Shown piece by piece: positions 22,682 through 40,528 of a stretch of DNA of 64,000 nucleotides. This DNA is from Capitella teleta (taxonomy: Eukaryota; Annelida; Polychaeta; Capitellidae). The stretch covers positions 306,180-370,179 of the forward strand of contig KB293301.1 of the NCBI GenBank assembly GCA_000328365.1, read 5' to 3'. The notes beneath the pieces are model-generated. The model was not told the origin of the DNA. It did not search any database and saw only the letters and a program-made list of their open reading frames with translations. Positions within the stretch are counted from its first letter, which is position 1; each line of letters starts with the position of its first letter. A program made the translations under genes and the position numbers.

Positions 22682-25600
22682 TCAAGGCGAAGAGGGAGAG
22701 AGTAGCTGGGGGGCTGGGGCGTTCCAGCCGTGAGTTCTCCACGCAACCAAATACATCTCGTTTCGGTTACTTTCACGGCTTCCGCCTGTGTTTTTCACAT
22801 ACATTGACCTGCGAATGAGGTCGCGGTAGCCTTTGCCTATAGTGATTAGAAGGGACGACCTATGACCCATGACTCCTTTGTCAGTGGGGGTCAGGGAAGA
22901 ATCGTCAGTTTTAGCAGAGGAGCTTGAGAGGTCATCATCAGGGTCAGTCATCAGGTCAAAGTTCAGATTGCAGATAGCACGCACATATGGGGAACAGCTT
23001 CCATGGCAACGCAGTACATTGCTAGGTACCATGGACGTCTTGTCTGCTACGATCAAACATCCCCAGGTGGTCGCTGTGTATAACTGCTGGCCATGGACGC
23101 TCAGAGCGGTTACTTGAGCGATGTTGGCTGTTGATAAAAGAAGTGATAAGAGAAAATGAGACTGAGAACAGGAGACTCACGCTTGAGCTGAGACTGCTGG
23201 ATGCAGTCGGGTCTGGCTACCTGGTCCTGCACCGGAATCTGCTGCGAGACATCGAGAGACGCGGAGATGCGGCGCTGGGCCGCCTGCCAACGGTACACCA
23301 CAGTGCCAGGGTAGACATACGACCACACAGAGCAATGGTCGTCAGGCGATGTCACCATGGTTACAACATCACCTTTGGCGGTGGGATCAACAGAGGTGTG
23401 AGAGGCGTGACTGAGAGAACCGTGCTCTGAATGCAGATTCCAGATGCTCACTCTTCCCTGGCTCTGACCACACCACAACTCACTGCATCTGAAGAGGATT
23501 CCGCTCAAACCAACTGATCATCAAGAATGTTCAACTCACCCTGAGCTGTTGTCCATGACTGCGATGGCATGGATAGGCTTCTGGTTGCCCGGGCAACGCA
23601 TGCGCACTGGAGAAGAGTCAGAGCCCTCAACATCTGTGTGGCACACAATGAAGCTGCCATTGTCGAGGATTATGTAGACCTGACGTTCATGAGGTCCGTA
23701 CGTCAAGCATTTGATCTTTATGCTGGATTTACTCGTTGCTTGGAATTTTCTGACCAGTGAGTAATCAAGAAGACTGCAAAAGTGCATGGTAAAAGTAGAG
23801 ACATCTCATAGTGGGTCGGTGTATTACCTGTAGATATGCATGTGGCCAAAGACATCCGCACACCACATCTGCCAGTCAGTCACGCACATACAGTGCATGA
23901 TCACATTGCCTATGTTCAGCAACTAGAGAAAGAAAACTCTGGTATTAGAGGAAAAGCAGCACAGGCAGATGAACCTTTGCTTGGATGCAGTGGTCCTCAG
24001 TGTACGTGTATATTTGCAGTGTGCAGTCGAGTGTAGAAGGATCTCTGCATGACAACCACACATCACTCACGATGCCAGTAAAGTCCAAGGTGGATTCTGT
24101 AATCAATTCAATCATGCAAATAGGATGCCCATCGCAGGCAGCACCCACCGAGTAGAGATTCCTCTGGCATACGGCATGGTGCAGCACAGGCACACAAGAC
24201 TTCAGTGGCTGTTCCAACCGAGACCACATTCAGGATCTGTGTGATTTCAGGAGAAGAAAGGATGGAAACCATTTCAGCTGCAGATGGCCGATCAAGAGGG
24301 TCGTGCGACCAGCACAGAGACATGAGGTCAAGGATGTACATAGGGTACGTCAACTCCTTTGAGGTGAGAACAGGGCGGCCACCAGACAGCACGTAGCCCT
24401 TCAGGTTGGCTCCCCCAGCCCCCATGGCAGCTGATCCCATGCCGTCAAAAGGCAGCTTCAGGGTGAGCAGCTCATAGATGAACATGCCAAAAGAAAAGCA
24501 GTCAACTTTCTCCGTGTAGCTCTCCTCTCCGTTGTGTTGAATGATCTCTGGGGCGATGAAGGGAGGGGTGCCGGCTAAGCCTTTTGTGCCCGAGGGCAGA
24601 ACGCACCGACTGACCCCGTAGTCAGCCAGTTTCACATGCGTCATGCCTTCCACGTCATGAGGTGCAGGTAGGCTCCACACAAGGACGTTCTCAGATTTGA
24701 GATCACGGTAGATGATTTGGTTCGAGTGCAAATACTCGAGAGCCGAAGCAACCTAAATTGCAGAGCGTAATTATGATGTTGCACACTCAGGCGCATGGCT
24801 TACCTGGTGTAAAATAGCTGCAATGGAGTCGGGAGAGAGTTGGGCTCCTGCTCGCATGAATTCCTTCAACCGCTCAGACAGAGCACCCTGAGGAGCCAGG
24901 CTGAGCAGTAGGGATAGCGGCTGCAGGGAAATTCCCATTAGAGGGACAATGTTTGGGTGTTGCAAGGAGAGAAGTATGCCAAGTTCCTTGCGAGCGTTGA
25001 GGTATGCCTCACAGCAATGTTTCAAAGGATCCTTGTCCCATCGCGCTTTCTCTTGCTGAAAAACAAACACATAACAAATAAGAATGAACCGCAAAATTGA
25101 TGTTACCTGATATTGCAGAAGGTAGGACTGCACGGCTTGGTCATTATCAGAGCTGTCAGGCTGCACAGGCTGCAACATCTTGATAGCAATACTGACTTGC
25201 TGCCCTGTCGTCTAACAGGAGCGAGGGATGAGCAAACACAATGTAGTGAGGGGCTTACCTTGTGGGTCATCTGTCCAGCGAACACAGCTCCGAATGCCCC
25301 TTTGCCAAGAAAGTGTCCACGCTCTACTGAATCGTCATTGATAACATACGAATCTCCAATGTCTTGGAAAACCTGAAGGGAACGCAGTTAGTCAAGAAGA
25401 GCCATGTAACGAGAGGAGGAAATCGAGCTGCCCACAGTCACAAAAGCAATACACCGAAAAAGCAACTCAACAGAAGGCAGCGTACCGAGTCGGGCGCAAT
25501 GTGAGCAGCTTGCACGTGCCCAGAGGACCCGGCCACAAAGTAAGGACCCAGATTGCCATGCTGAGGACAAGAGACGACACGGTTCTGCTGAGCCAACTGA

Positions 25601-28600
25601 AGGCACTGCTCGACCAAATGGCAGTAGACAGCGCATGCAGGGTCACATGACGCACCGACTGACACCAGAGCACTACGAAAATAGAGGCAAAAGAAAGTGT
25701 TACTTAAGTACCAACTGTACACACATGGAAAGCCGAGGAGTGGGGAGGGTCACAGCAACTGGAGAAATCAAAGTGCAAAAGGCAAACAGCGCCAAAGACA
25801 CAGCATACCAAATCAGGAGTCAAAGGAGGCTGAGAAAAGTTGTATCCCAGCCCTATGGCTCCATGCCGGGGGCAGTACACCTTCGCGACCTCAGTCTGAA
25901 CAATGCACTCCTCTACGCTGAAGCAGCACACTGACTGCTCACTGAACGCATTCAGATCATGAGAGTAAATTAAATGCAGCATATTTTCATAAAGAGATGT
26001 ACATGTATTAAGTATATGTAAGGATCAAATAAGGAGAGAAGAGAAATGCTCACCTTGCATTGAAGCTGGGGGTTATGGGCGGCATAGACACAGTGCGATG
26101 GTAAGCCTGCTCAAGGGTGTGCACTACTCTGCGGCCTCCGTCAAACGCAGTGTCAACTGCCGCCTGTACAGGATCGCCAGAAGGAGCTGATTCTGAATAT
26201 AGAATCTCATCGAGGGTGTCAGGGAGGCGGGAGACAGGAGTCTCGTTGCTCGGCTGATTGATGAGGACTGGTTCTGAGATCTGGGCCTTGTGCGTCTGCT
26301 GGTTGACGTCTACCAAGGCCCAAGCCTCCGGGGATTCGCTGCGCAGCTTCTGCTTCTCGATCTGCGCAATGAGGCAGCGAGGGCACGGCACGAGGCGTGT
26401 GATGAGGTACATGCCACGTGCATTCTGGATGAACCGGGCCCCCAAATCAGGATACCAGTCCTCCAGGAGGGTGTCAACATGATCCACCGTACGAGCAAGA
26501 AGGGCGGCCACCGTTTGACTGCATGGCTGAACGACCACGCCTTGGAAGCCGTCATTCCCAGGGAAATCAAAGTTGACAGTGATTGACTCATTTGGGAGGA
26601 AGATTTCCAAAATGGATAGCATCTCTAGGTCTAAGGGGCTCCACTCAGCACTTCCCTCCGTTTTCAACGCCAGTTGGCATTGGAAATAGTCACAGAAGGA
26701 GCGTTGTCCCCCGGGCTGCACGTCCTTTAAGCGCAGAAGCACTTGATCGAGGAAGAGAAGCTCGACGCCTGACTGCCAGCAGCGCCATTCAGGACGCACT
26801 CCAGCAGAGAGCAGGAATCCCTCCGCTTCTCTAATTGCGTCAGGTAGATCAAACATAGACACCGCAAGAGCATAATACGCTTCATCGCCCAACAGACGAG
26901 TTATGAGCCTTGGCCAGAACCCACTTGGGAAATATGACATCACGTAAAGACGAAGCATGCAGACAGCTGGGTTCGGGTTGCCGGCAATGACAGGGTCATA
27001 CTGTGAGACTTTGGATGGGGTACTCTTGTTGCCTGAGCTGCTACTGGAGGAGGAGCTGAAGGAGTCCATGGGGAAAGGAAAGTCCACTCGCAAAGGACTT
27101 CTGCTGCACCCTGGCCCCAGGGGAGGTCCTTTCTTACCACCTCTGTATTTCACAGGGATCTAAAGAAAACAATCCTAAGACAGGGAGAAATAAATAGTGG
27201 CATGTCACTTACTCTGACGTTGGTCCCAGGCAATTCACTGAACGCAGCCTGCTCAGTGGGCAGCAATGATGGAATGAGCAAGTTCTGTTCATCCCACATT
27301 AAAGCAACTTCAAATTTAGCCAACAGATTAATTATGTAAGTTTTGATATCTTCAGGGCGAAATGCAGCATTCTTGAACAGCACTTTGAGATCATCTGCTC
27401 TCATGATTCCTAATAACATCCATCAAAATTTTAGATAAATCAATGAATGGCGATTAACTAACCACATCGGGCCAAACTGTTGATTTCTCGAATCGAGACG
27501 ACATTAGCCAAGATATCACAGAGCCACTGTGGATCCAAAAAGTAGACATCTTGCAGGCTGACGTCATCATAATGAAGAAGAACTCCTGCTCACAATGAAG
27601 ACTGATTAACTGATTTGGTTCACTTCCAAACACTCACCATTCTCATGCAGAAATTGCGTGGCCTGGTTGAGCTCAGCAACATCTCGAAATGAGCAACCAC
27701 ACAGCTCCTCCATCTTCTGAATGACCATGGGCCTGAAAGAGATAAAGATGAACAGAAGAATTAGAGCTTGATGCGTACTTGTATTGCTCAGCATGCAGCA
27801 CAGGGTCCTTCGCTTCTTGCTTGCGTTGCTGAGCCAAGTGCAAAATGACGTCCTGCAAATGCACGTAGCTGGCGGGCACTTTCTGATCCAAAAGTTTGTC
27901 TCCTCGGCTTCCTGAAACACGCAGGTTGCTGTGAATGTAAGTTCACAAAGGTCACATGCATTACCAGGCACTGGTTCCTCTGAAACAGTCCTCCAAATAA
28001 GATTGACTAGATCAGCAATGTGGTCGTTGAACATGAGCATTCGCTTGCAGGACACCATCACACATCCAACCACTCTGGGGAGACCACACTTCTCAGGTTC
28101 AGCATGGCTCATGTACCTGCAGCATACGGTGAACACAAACACATTCACATGAAATGCACTCCCTGACCTGTCTATGATAAGCTGGTGCATGTCTACTACA
28201 TGAGTAGTCGGCAGCTGCATTTTCTTCACTTGATCCAGATGAGTGCCCACAATAATGACCGGTGCATTCGGTGCACGTGCCTGGATGTTGACCAGCCACT
28301 GCAGGAGGCTGTGTAGTCCACGCTCCCCTTCAGTGACCTTCCATACAACCAGGTAGAGAGAGCGCTTCGAAAGGAAGTACTGGTGAGTGGCGTAGTACTC
28401 GCGTTGACCTCCAAAGTCCCAAGTGGAGAAAATGACCTCTCGACCTCCACGCTGGAGAACTAAATCGCCGATATCTACGCCAACGGTCGAGAGATTCTCT
28501 CCGCGATGATCCTCTGACTTCATGCTGCTTTCTCCCATACGTTGAGCCCAGCTCTGTGGGACAAGAGAGTTATAGCGCATAAAGTGCAGTGAAAGAAGTG

Positions 28601-31600
28601 AGTAACCTGCTGCTTTGTGGGGTTCGATTTTCCTTCTCTTCGTAGCTGCTTCAGGAGAGACGTTTTGCCAATTCCTTGGAGCCCCACAAACATGAGCTTC
28701 ATGCGATTGTACAGCTGCGCCCTGAATGCAAACATCCACACAGAATAAGGAGAAGTAAACAGACACATGAAAACATACTCTTCTTTAATGCTTTTCAGAT
28801 AGCTCAAAACAGCCACGGTTTTGCGTGCTTTGCCACCCAACACTGCAAGGAGAGTGCGTTCGACCGGACAGCCAGAGAAATCGAGATTCCACAGCTTCTT
28901 GAGTAAACCCATGTCAGGAGGAAGCTGGTTGAAATCAATCAAAAATCAATGATCAATAAGCAAACAATAGCACAGACAGCGAGCATTGAAATTGTCGTAC
29001 CTCTTTCAGTCGGTTACCGGCAACTTTAAGTTCAGATAAGTTTTGCAGCATGCTGATCTCAGAGGGAATACTGATGAGCTGATTGCCGCATGCGTCCAGT
29101 GCAGTGAGGGTGGGAAAGAGTAAAGCATCCTCAGCTGATATCTCAGGCTCAGGTGAGTGGTACGTGCAGCTGAGTCGCTTCTGTGAACAGATAGATCACA
29201 GGGCTGGAAGCAACAACCAAAAGGGGGGATCTGACCTTGCGTTCCATCTCCTCTATTTCCTCAGCCTCCAACTTCTTGGGGTCAAGCAAAAGTTGTAACT
29301 GCGTCAATTTGTTATTCGCTAGCTTCAGAGAACGCAGCTTCTCAAGCCGCTTGTGACAACGATGAGAGCAAAACAGCTGCATGCCGGATGACAAAGAATG
29401 AAGACTGGATGTTGAGGCTGGTCTCCGTGGCGCTGACTTATGTGCACTGTAAGGGAGGAATGAGGCAAGAGAGATAAGTCAGAACAAACGCACCTCTTCG
29501 ATGGTTTCAACTGCTGTAAAGGATTCAAGCATATCTTGAAAGGAGGACTCTCCTCTGAGAGAGGCTCAGCATCAGTGATGAGATTCTGAGAGAGATCAAG
29601 GGAACGCAAGGCCACAGGATAGGTGTTCAGTGCGCCAACTTGGCTAAGATGGTTGTTGGAGAGGTTCAACTTCTGAAGCTGAGGAGCAAGGCAAGCGAGA
29701 CCATGAGGGACAACTTCAAAGAGATTGTGGCTCAGGTTCAACTCCTGCAAAGCTTTTTCTGAATGCATGTCCCTATCTTGACGTCCCTGGGATAATTCCA
29801 CACGAATCTTACTTCGCCAATGGCTGATAAAAGACAGGGGAATATCATGAGCGAGATCACTGGAGGCTGAAGAAATCAAGGCCTCTGAAGGTTCATCCAC
29901 TTGACTTTCGTCCTCTTCCTGAATAGAGCGCTTAGGAGTGCTTGGAACGCTGGTTGAAGGACTGTCTCCTTTGAAGGGCGAAAGGCCATTAGCCTCAGAA
30001 GGAAGACCTTCATAACACACACTGGGCAATGATGACAGGTTATTATGTGAGAGATTAATCTCAGTCAGAGAGTTGCTCATCCACATGTCAAAAGGAAGAG
30101 TTGAGATCTGATTGTGAGAAGCATCCAAGCGCTTAAGAGACTCCAAGCTGAAAAGCGCGGCAGGTAGGCTGCTAAATTTGTTGCTATGAAGATCGACCTC
30201 TTCCAAAAGAGGAGCATCAAAGATGAGGAGACTTTGATCTGCATCAGGAGACGGCTCCCAGATGTCAGCGGAGTTCTCGTTTGATAGAGGATCATGCAGT
30301 GTGTGCTCAAAAGCGTCTCTTGGGGCGGTGGCGGCAGTGACAGGAGGAGTGGCAAGCACCATGCGTACATACTTGATTTGGTTGCAGGAGGCATTCAGCA
30401 CACGCAGTGAGGGCAGCTTAAAGATGTCCAATGGCAAATGGCCGAGAGAGTTGGAAGAGATATCAATGCGAGTGATGGCATACAGGCAGAGTTTGCGGTG
30501 GTTCAGATTAACAGGGGGTTTCCCCAGCTGTTGCCTGCAGCATTTGCGCAGCCATGACATGCTCAGATGTCGTAGGGTCAATGCATGCCAGTTAATCACC
30601 ACAGGTACGTTAGGCCAAAGGTTCTTCAGACTGCCAGTGCCGATGCTAGTGGTCATCATGCTGTTCCAGCCACCAGGGTGTTCCTCTGTGATGGCCATGT
30701 AGTTGACCTTGTAGTTAGCGTCCACATGGCATTTCCCCTGAAGGAGAGTGCCAGTCATAGCCTCATGGCCAAAGCGAATGGCCATTGCAAGTACACGGTG
30801 CTGGTCATCTTTGCCTCCATACTTGAGAAGTAAATCCATCATGCGAATGTCAGACCTGGTACAGGCCTCCATCAGGGGAGTGGAGTTGCCAGAAGGGCTG
30901 ATCATTGGCCGATTTGGGTTGGCTCCACAGTGAAGAAGCAAGTTGGCCACTTTATGGTAGCCCTGCTGACCATCACCTTTGACCGCCAGGTGCAGAGGGG
31001 TGTTGCCGTCCAAATCCAAGATATCCACCTCGACTGGCCTGAATTCCTCGATGACACCCTCCTGCTCTCTCTCCTCTTGTTCTCCCATGGGAGGCTGAAG
31101 TACTGGAACCTTGAAGCGAAGGAGAGTTTCAACAACAGACAGTTGGTTGTGCATGACGGCCGCATGCAGAGGAGTGCGACCATGGCCATCTTTAGCATTG
31201 AGAGCCAGACCGAGGCGGTACATTTTTTCGCCTGTGAGCTCTTTAAAGAGTTTCTTCACACAATCAGGGTAAGGGAAGTTAATGAGAAATTGCACAATTT
31301 GTGACTGGCCTTCAATGCAACCCAAATGCAGAGGAAATGTTCCATCAATTGTTGGCGCACGAATCAGCTGTGGTGAGTGCTGAAGGAGAGCTCTGGCGCA
31401 AGATATGCTGCCGTGTTGACAGGCAACGTGTAGAGCTGTCTGTCCATTCACTGGATGCACAACGACCTCAGCTCCTAAACGCAGCAGCAGATGCACAACT
31501 GCCTCGGCATCCCTCTCACATGCTCTGCAGAGTAGTACAACAGATTACTTGTATGACTGACCATCGAAAGTTGTATCAAAGTGGACGGTTGCTTGTTTTA

Positions 31601-33438
31601 AGTAGGCTCACCTGTGAAGCAGAGAGAGCTGGTTGTCCTGAGGAGTGTTGATGAGCACTTTGATCTCCTCTGAGGGAATCTTCTCAGACAATTTTTCAGC
31701 TGCCTCAGAATCTCCTTCTTTGCACATTTGGATGAAATCTAGATTTGAAATAATCAAGTGAATGAGTCACATGATATCTTGAAGTGGCACTTCGGAAATT
31801 TTACGACAATTATTACAAGTGCTTACACAAGAAGAGTGGTCAGTTTTGATAACTCCATTATTTTTTTATTTTTTTTAATCAAATCATTTATTCAAAATAA
31901 GTAGAACAATGATTGATAAGCGAGCATAAAATTATGCTATAGCCCAGCGTGAACGTGAATAAATATATAACATACGATTTCATGAGGGTTTCAATCTCAG
32001 GTTCATAATATTAAAAACTAATTCAAGTGTTACAAAACTGTGACATACCTTTCCGTATCTGCTCCTTCTCTCTGCCTTTGCTTTCTGCAAACACAAACAA
32101 GCACAATTATTAATCCACCCAGGAGGTGACTCAATAATGACTGACCAGTATGCCAACGAATGCTTTGCAAGCATTCTTCGTGGCAGAGTTTAGCAGCCAG
32201 GGTCGTTGCACTGTGGCCGCTGGCATCTTCTTGGTTGCAGTCAGCACCGTACTCCATAAGCATCGTCACAAATTTGTGCTTGTTGTCAGCACAAGCTTTG
32301 TGAAGAGGTGTCTGCAATCAAACGTGTGAAGTGAGAGAGAAGAGCATAGAGGCGTCACTCACCATACATTCACATTTGGAATTGCTCTGTATATTTGGAT
32401 CAGCTAAAGATAAGAAAAGATTATGAGACTGAAACCAATAATACTATAATAATTTATGTTATCGACCTTTGACAAGCTATTCAATCAATAGATAACAGAA
32501 TTCTATTGATCTCAGATGGGGATGGTGACATATGACAATGTTACAAGCAACACAAGCATGTCGATCCTTATTCCCCGATCAGGGACTCAGGCCAGCATAG
32601 ATCCCATCTATTATAGGCTAAGTCCCCATGTCGATGAACCAAGCGTAAAGCAAGAGATCAAGCATTTTGAGCCAAAATGAAAACAAGTTCTAGCCGCCTA
32701 CAGTACCTGAAGCCAAAATCGATTAAAATTCCAAAAATCCACTTGGTTTGGCCAAAATCAGACGACACATATGACTTCTAAGCAATTTTATGACTTCTGA
32801 GCAATTTAATGCACGTTAACAGAGTATTTAGGGCACTTCACTCAATCTAAACACTGCATTCGCCAACGGTGCGTCCGAATTCATATGAAAGGCAATTTTT
32901 TATTGAAAAAGGCTTTATGTTGTTGAACTCTGTCTGGTTTTGCGTCATCTTACTGAGAAGGGCTGGTAATAGTTTTAGGAATATTGCTCCTTTTTGTTTA
33001 TTGCTTATAACTCAATATGAGACATTTACATGTTAAAGGAGCATATATCGGCGCTCAGTAGAATCACTCTACCCAAAGTATAACTGAGGGAAATTCACCT
33101 CCACACTGAAGCAGCATGTGAGCACATTCCAAGCTGTTGTGTGAAACAGAGGTATAAAGAGGCGTTCTGCCATAGAGGTCCTGTTCATTCAAGTTGAGTG
33201 CTTCAGGTCCCTGGAGCAGAGACTCCATGAAGTCTGTGTTGTTGTAGATGGCTGCTTGTTGCAGCATGCGTCCAGGGCATGCCTCCTCCTCCTGCTCTTT
33301 CTCTTCATCTGCCTCCTCTTCTTTCTCATCCCCTACTTTCTCTTTTCCTTTTTGTATATGTCCTGCAGCCCCTTGAGAAGTCGGCTCGTCCTCATCAGCG
33401 GGAGGGACATTGTCTATCCCTTGATGTTCACCAGACAT
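22682..33438 (-). CDS. LRRK1: LRRK1-type ROCO kinase (ankyrin, LRR, ROC, COR, kinase, WD40)
   Basis: Runs leftward from the ATG at 33438 (MSGEHQGIDN, then an acidic, Lys-rich leader) to the stop after APQLLSPSSP; close to thirty exons, not all boundaries resolved. About seven ankyrin repeats (33300-30880, e.g. TPLHKACADNKHKFVTMLME) precede leucine-rich repeats (30480-28800). ROC (about 28721-27964) has P-loop GLQGIGKTSLL, switch II DFGGQ and THLD for guanine. COR spans about 27912-26050. Kinase (25374-24170): LGKGAFGAVF, IAIKML, YRDLKSENVL, LADYGVSR, APE. The DYG in place of DFG is usual for LRRKs, and all catalytic residues are present. WD40-like blades (SELWCGQSQGRVSIWNLHSE) end the protein. 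No armadillo region precedes the ankyrins, which favours LRRK1 over LRRK2. Family role: a GTP-regulated Ser/Thr kinase acting on Rab GTPases at membranes. Longest introns: 32405-33098 and about 31741-32049, both plain AT-rich. Confidence 0.93.
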
Positions 33439-34958
33439 CTTCCACAAATTCAGATGCCTCTCTCACAGAAATACCTCAAAGAACATGCTGCCAACCTGTA
33501 AAACAAAACGCATCAGGGTCAGTTTATCGACCAGAAGCATTCTTAGGGCTTCAATTGGGTCATAAAATCGAACCAGGTTTGGGGATTGCTATTCAATAAT
33601 GATGAACCCGAGGATTTCCTCAAACAAAAACCGCCATCCTACCATTTACTATTCTGGCATGTTGAAGTTTTCCTTTAATTACGCATTACAAATAGATGGT
33701 CGCAGGTTGTTGTTATAAATACCTGTAATAATAGGCGTAGTATAATAGGCAGATAAGTATAAAAACAAAACACATGAGATTTGTGTATATATAGAAGATT
33801 GTATTCCTACACGCAGACATGTAATTCAGCTAGGTGCATGGTTGAAATTGCAAACCAATACAGTATATATAGCGGGACATTGCCTATAGGATTGGTTAAT
33901 TTCACCAAAGAGAATGTGAAGACATTATCATCTATCATTAGCATCAATCTCTGAATCTGATTCCAATTAATATCATAATGGCAGTTAATTACCTGATCAA
34001 GTAATCAGTGGCAATTTGACAATTGATGCACTTAATATGAGCTAACTAAATGTAGTAATATAATAGATTATTACATGAGGAAGAACAAAAAAGAAGGTGG
34101 GTGGGTGGTTAAACTAGTGGAGTCTTAGATAGAATGTGATATCCATATAACCATATTACTATAACTATAGCCTAAGTATAGTAGATTTGTCTCGTACTCC
34201 ACGCGAAAATTGTCCTTATTAATGACAGCGGTATTAAACAGTTAAAGCCCTTTGAGCGGTAGGCAATAGACCTGCGATCTGCAGCTGATTATTAAGCATT
34301 AAGGGGAATAACTGTACTGAATTAATTACCGTATACTCGTTTTGTCGTTATCAGGTTATTGATAATAATTGATAAACTGATTAAATCATTAACGATTAAT
34401 GATTATCATTAATTATTATCAGAAAATGAGTAAATCAGTAATATCAGATAAGAATGAAGATGATAAAATCGGATGTGAAACTAAGAAGCACGTGAGGCAT
34501 GTTACGCACTTCAAACCTCGGGGTAAAGCTGTCTTTCGAAAAGATGATACGCAATTGTCTTGGTTCTAATATCCAGTAATTCGACTAAAACATAATGAAA
34601 ATTGTAATTTGACAGCTGCACTCACGCCATTTAAAGATGTAAAGTTACGAAATGCTTCATTTGTTTATTTTCATTGCCACTTGTTCAATGTCGTAAGGTG
34701 CGTATAAAATATTATATTAACAGCCAAATAGATGATAATATTAATATCAGCTTTTATATATCAGTGGGGTCAATTTGCTCAAGTATTATCTATTTTCTGC
34801 GATATGAGTTTTACTTTTTTCCATCATTTCTTTAGGAGACACCTTTACTTCCTCTTTCACTTCTTGAAATGTCACTTTTGCTGTCAATGAAAACAATCAT
34901 TTTGTAGAGCTCATTTTAAAGAAATTCAGTCAGCTGGTCACATTTAGATGGTGTAGAC
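33439..34958. promoter_or_regulatory. Spacer between the divergent LRRK1 and TMEM39A genes
   Basis: A 1.5-kb AT-rich stretch lies between two genes transcribed away from each other, so it must hold both promoters. I see no TATA box in a credible position and no CpG-dense block. The segment 34330-34440 is rich in TTATCA/TGATAA words (possible GATA-type sites), but these could be compositional. Confidence 0.4.
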
Positions 34959-38593
<3,635 letters not shown>

Positions 38594-38609
38594 TCGAAAA
38601 AGAAGTCTG

Positions 38610-38634
38610 AATAAATGTAAAAGTCTGAATAAAT
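38610..38634 (+). terminator. Paired polyadenylation signals of TMEM39A
   Basis: Two AATAAA hexamers (38610-38615 and 38629-38634) within a short direct repeat (AAGTCTGAATAAATGT), 17 and 36 bases after the stop. The convergent PRDX4 stop lies 226 bases beyond. Confidence 0.7.
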
Positions 38635-38859
38635 GTCGTGCGCAGCATAAAAAATATAATAGACTTTTGCTTTTTCATAAATATAGCACAGATCTTTTAC
38701 TACCATTTACATGTAAGAATGGCAAGATGTTATTTTGATAACTTTTTGTAAAAGACAAAATCATAAACTCAAGATAATTTAGTAGCTATGCAAGAAGAAT
38801 TAATGACATGAGTATGAAGCTAATGTGAGATGAACTACAGCTGCTGCCTTGTTTTGATT

Positions 38860-40528
38860 CTAAGCGTTAACTTTCTTGAAGTACTTGAGCTTATCTGATG
38901 GGTCAGGAATAATCTGTGAAAATAAAAAATAGTGAGATTATTCATTAAAATAATATTATTTCACGTAATAACTCACAGTATCGCTGCCTGGTTTCCACCC
39001 AGCAGGGCACACTTCTCCGTGCTGATCAGTGTACTGGAATGCTTGCACCAGACGCATGGTCTCATCCACTGAACGACCAACTGGGAGATCGTTCATGGTG
39101 ATCTGTCGTAGAATTCCCTTCGGGTCAATGATGAACAAACCCCTGGAGAGATCAGACAGATGATAATGATTAGATCAACACTAAGACGCACCTGAGGGTG
39201 TGTCCAACATTCTCCAGGTAGACACCATAATCTTTAGAAATTTTATGCGAGAGATCAGATAACAGGGGAATGTTCATTTTCCCAAGACCTCCTTGGTTCC
39301 TTGGTGTATTCATCCTATGAGTACGACGCTGTAGTATTGAATTGAGGTATCAGATATGCAATTGATGCGTACCATGCAAGGTGAGTGAATGGGGAGTCCA
39401 CAGACGCAGCTACGATTTCTGCATTAATGGCTTGGAATTCTTTCACACGATCACTGAACGCAATGATCTCAGTGGGGCAGACAAAAGTGCTGGCACGCAA
39501 AGGGATATTGAGCGATTGCATGAAGCGTTTGTCTAAAACTCACAAATCCAAAGGATAGAAGAAGAAGACGAGATATTTGCCCTTGTAATCACTCAATGAC
39601 AAATCCTTGAATTCTCCATTGATAACTGCTGTGCCTTTCCATTCAGGTGCTGGTTTTGAGACTGAAGATATAAAATTATTTATAAAAAGTTCCAACAAAT
39701 TTATACTGTTACAATATATAATGTACTGTCAGATCTTGTTAATCTAACCTTCGCAATCTGGCCTTGATCATGAGAGTACAGAGACTAAACATCTTCGTGC
39801 CATATATTATTTTGTTGTTAAACTAGTTATGTAATCCTGCCTAGTCATAATTAATCCCTCCGATCACATGCATGGAAACCAAAGAGGCTGGATTAACAAG
39901 ATGTGACAGTACTTGTGGGGTGATTAGGACCATCAATGCTCATTAGTATCATGATTAACATGATATCTCCTGGGGCCCGTATCACCCGAATGGGTTGGGT
40001 GGAGCTGTAAAACCCCAATCACTCACTAACATGATATCTCTTAATAGTCATTACACGCTATATGTCTATGGCTGCATGTATCAGATAATGATACTTAAAA
40101 TCAGAATTAGTAATCAAAATTTGACAAGAAAGGCAAAGCTTAATGACTTGAATGAGGAGCATTCACACATCATCACTAGCAGAGAGGGTCTTTCAAACAG
40201 TTTAGGGCAAACATTTCATTTTAGGGCAAACAATTGTTTTAGGGAATTACTCAATTAGGGTTTTAGACACACCGCTACGTACGTACATCATCACGACACA
40301 TGAGTATGATCTAGACGCAGAGACGTTTCCCCTAAGTATGATCATCATCATGAACTCAGAACTGATGAATCGTACGAACTCACTCTGCGCTTTGCTATAT
40401 ACAAGTGAATGGTCGCCTCCATATCGGTTGAAATGTGGGTACACATTTCCTTCTGCGAATGAATGACATGCTTCTTCGCTGACAACGCAGCTTACCAAGA
40501 GCACGGACATAAAAGCGAAAACAATCAT
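38860..40528 (-). CDS. PRDX4: Secreted/ER 2-Cys peroxiredoxin (PRDX4)
   Basis: Minus-strand exons 40384-40528, 39544-39661, 39373-39489, 39192-39314, 38977-39142 and 38860-38913 join in phase (723 nt, 240 residues). The start [20 protein letters not shown] is a signal peptide with a likely cut after VVS. The next stretch, [13 protein letters not shown]...[20 protein letters not shown], is the N-terminal extension characteristic of PRDX4, not the cytosolic PRDX1/2. The peroxidatic Cys is in FTFVCPTE and the resolving Cys in [12 protein letters not shown] and the C-terminal YF (LKYFKKVNA) are both present, the signature of enzymes inactivated by over-oxidation. The enzyme reduces H2O2 in the ER lumen and passes disulfides to PDI. 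Intron 1 (39662-40383) shows no feature. Convergent with TMEM39A. Confidence 0.97.
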
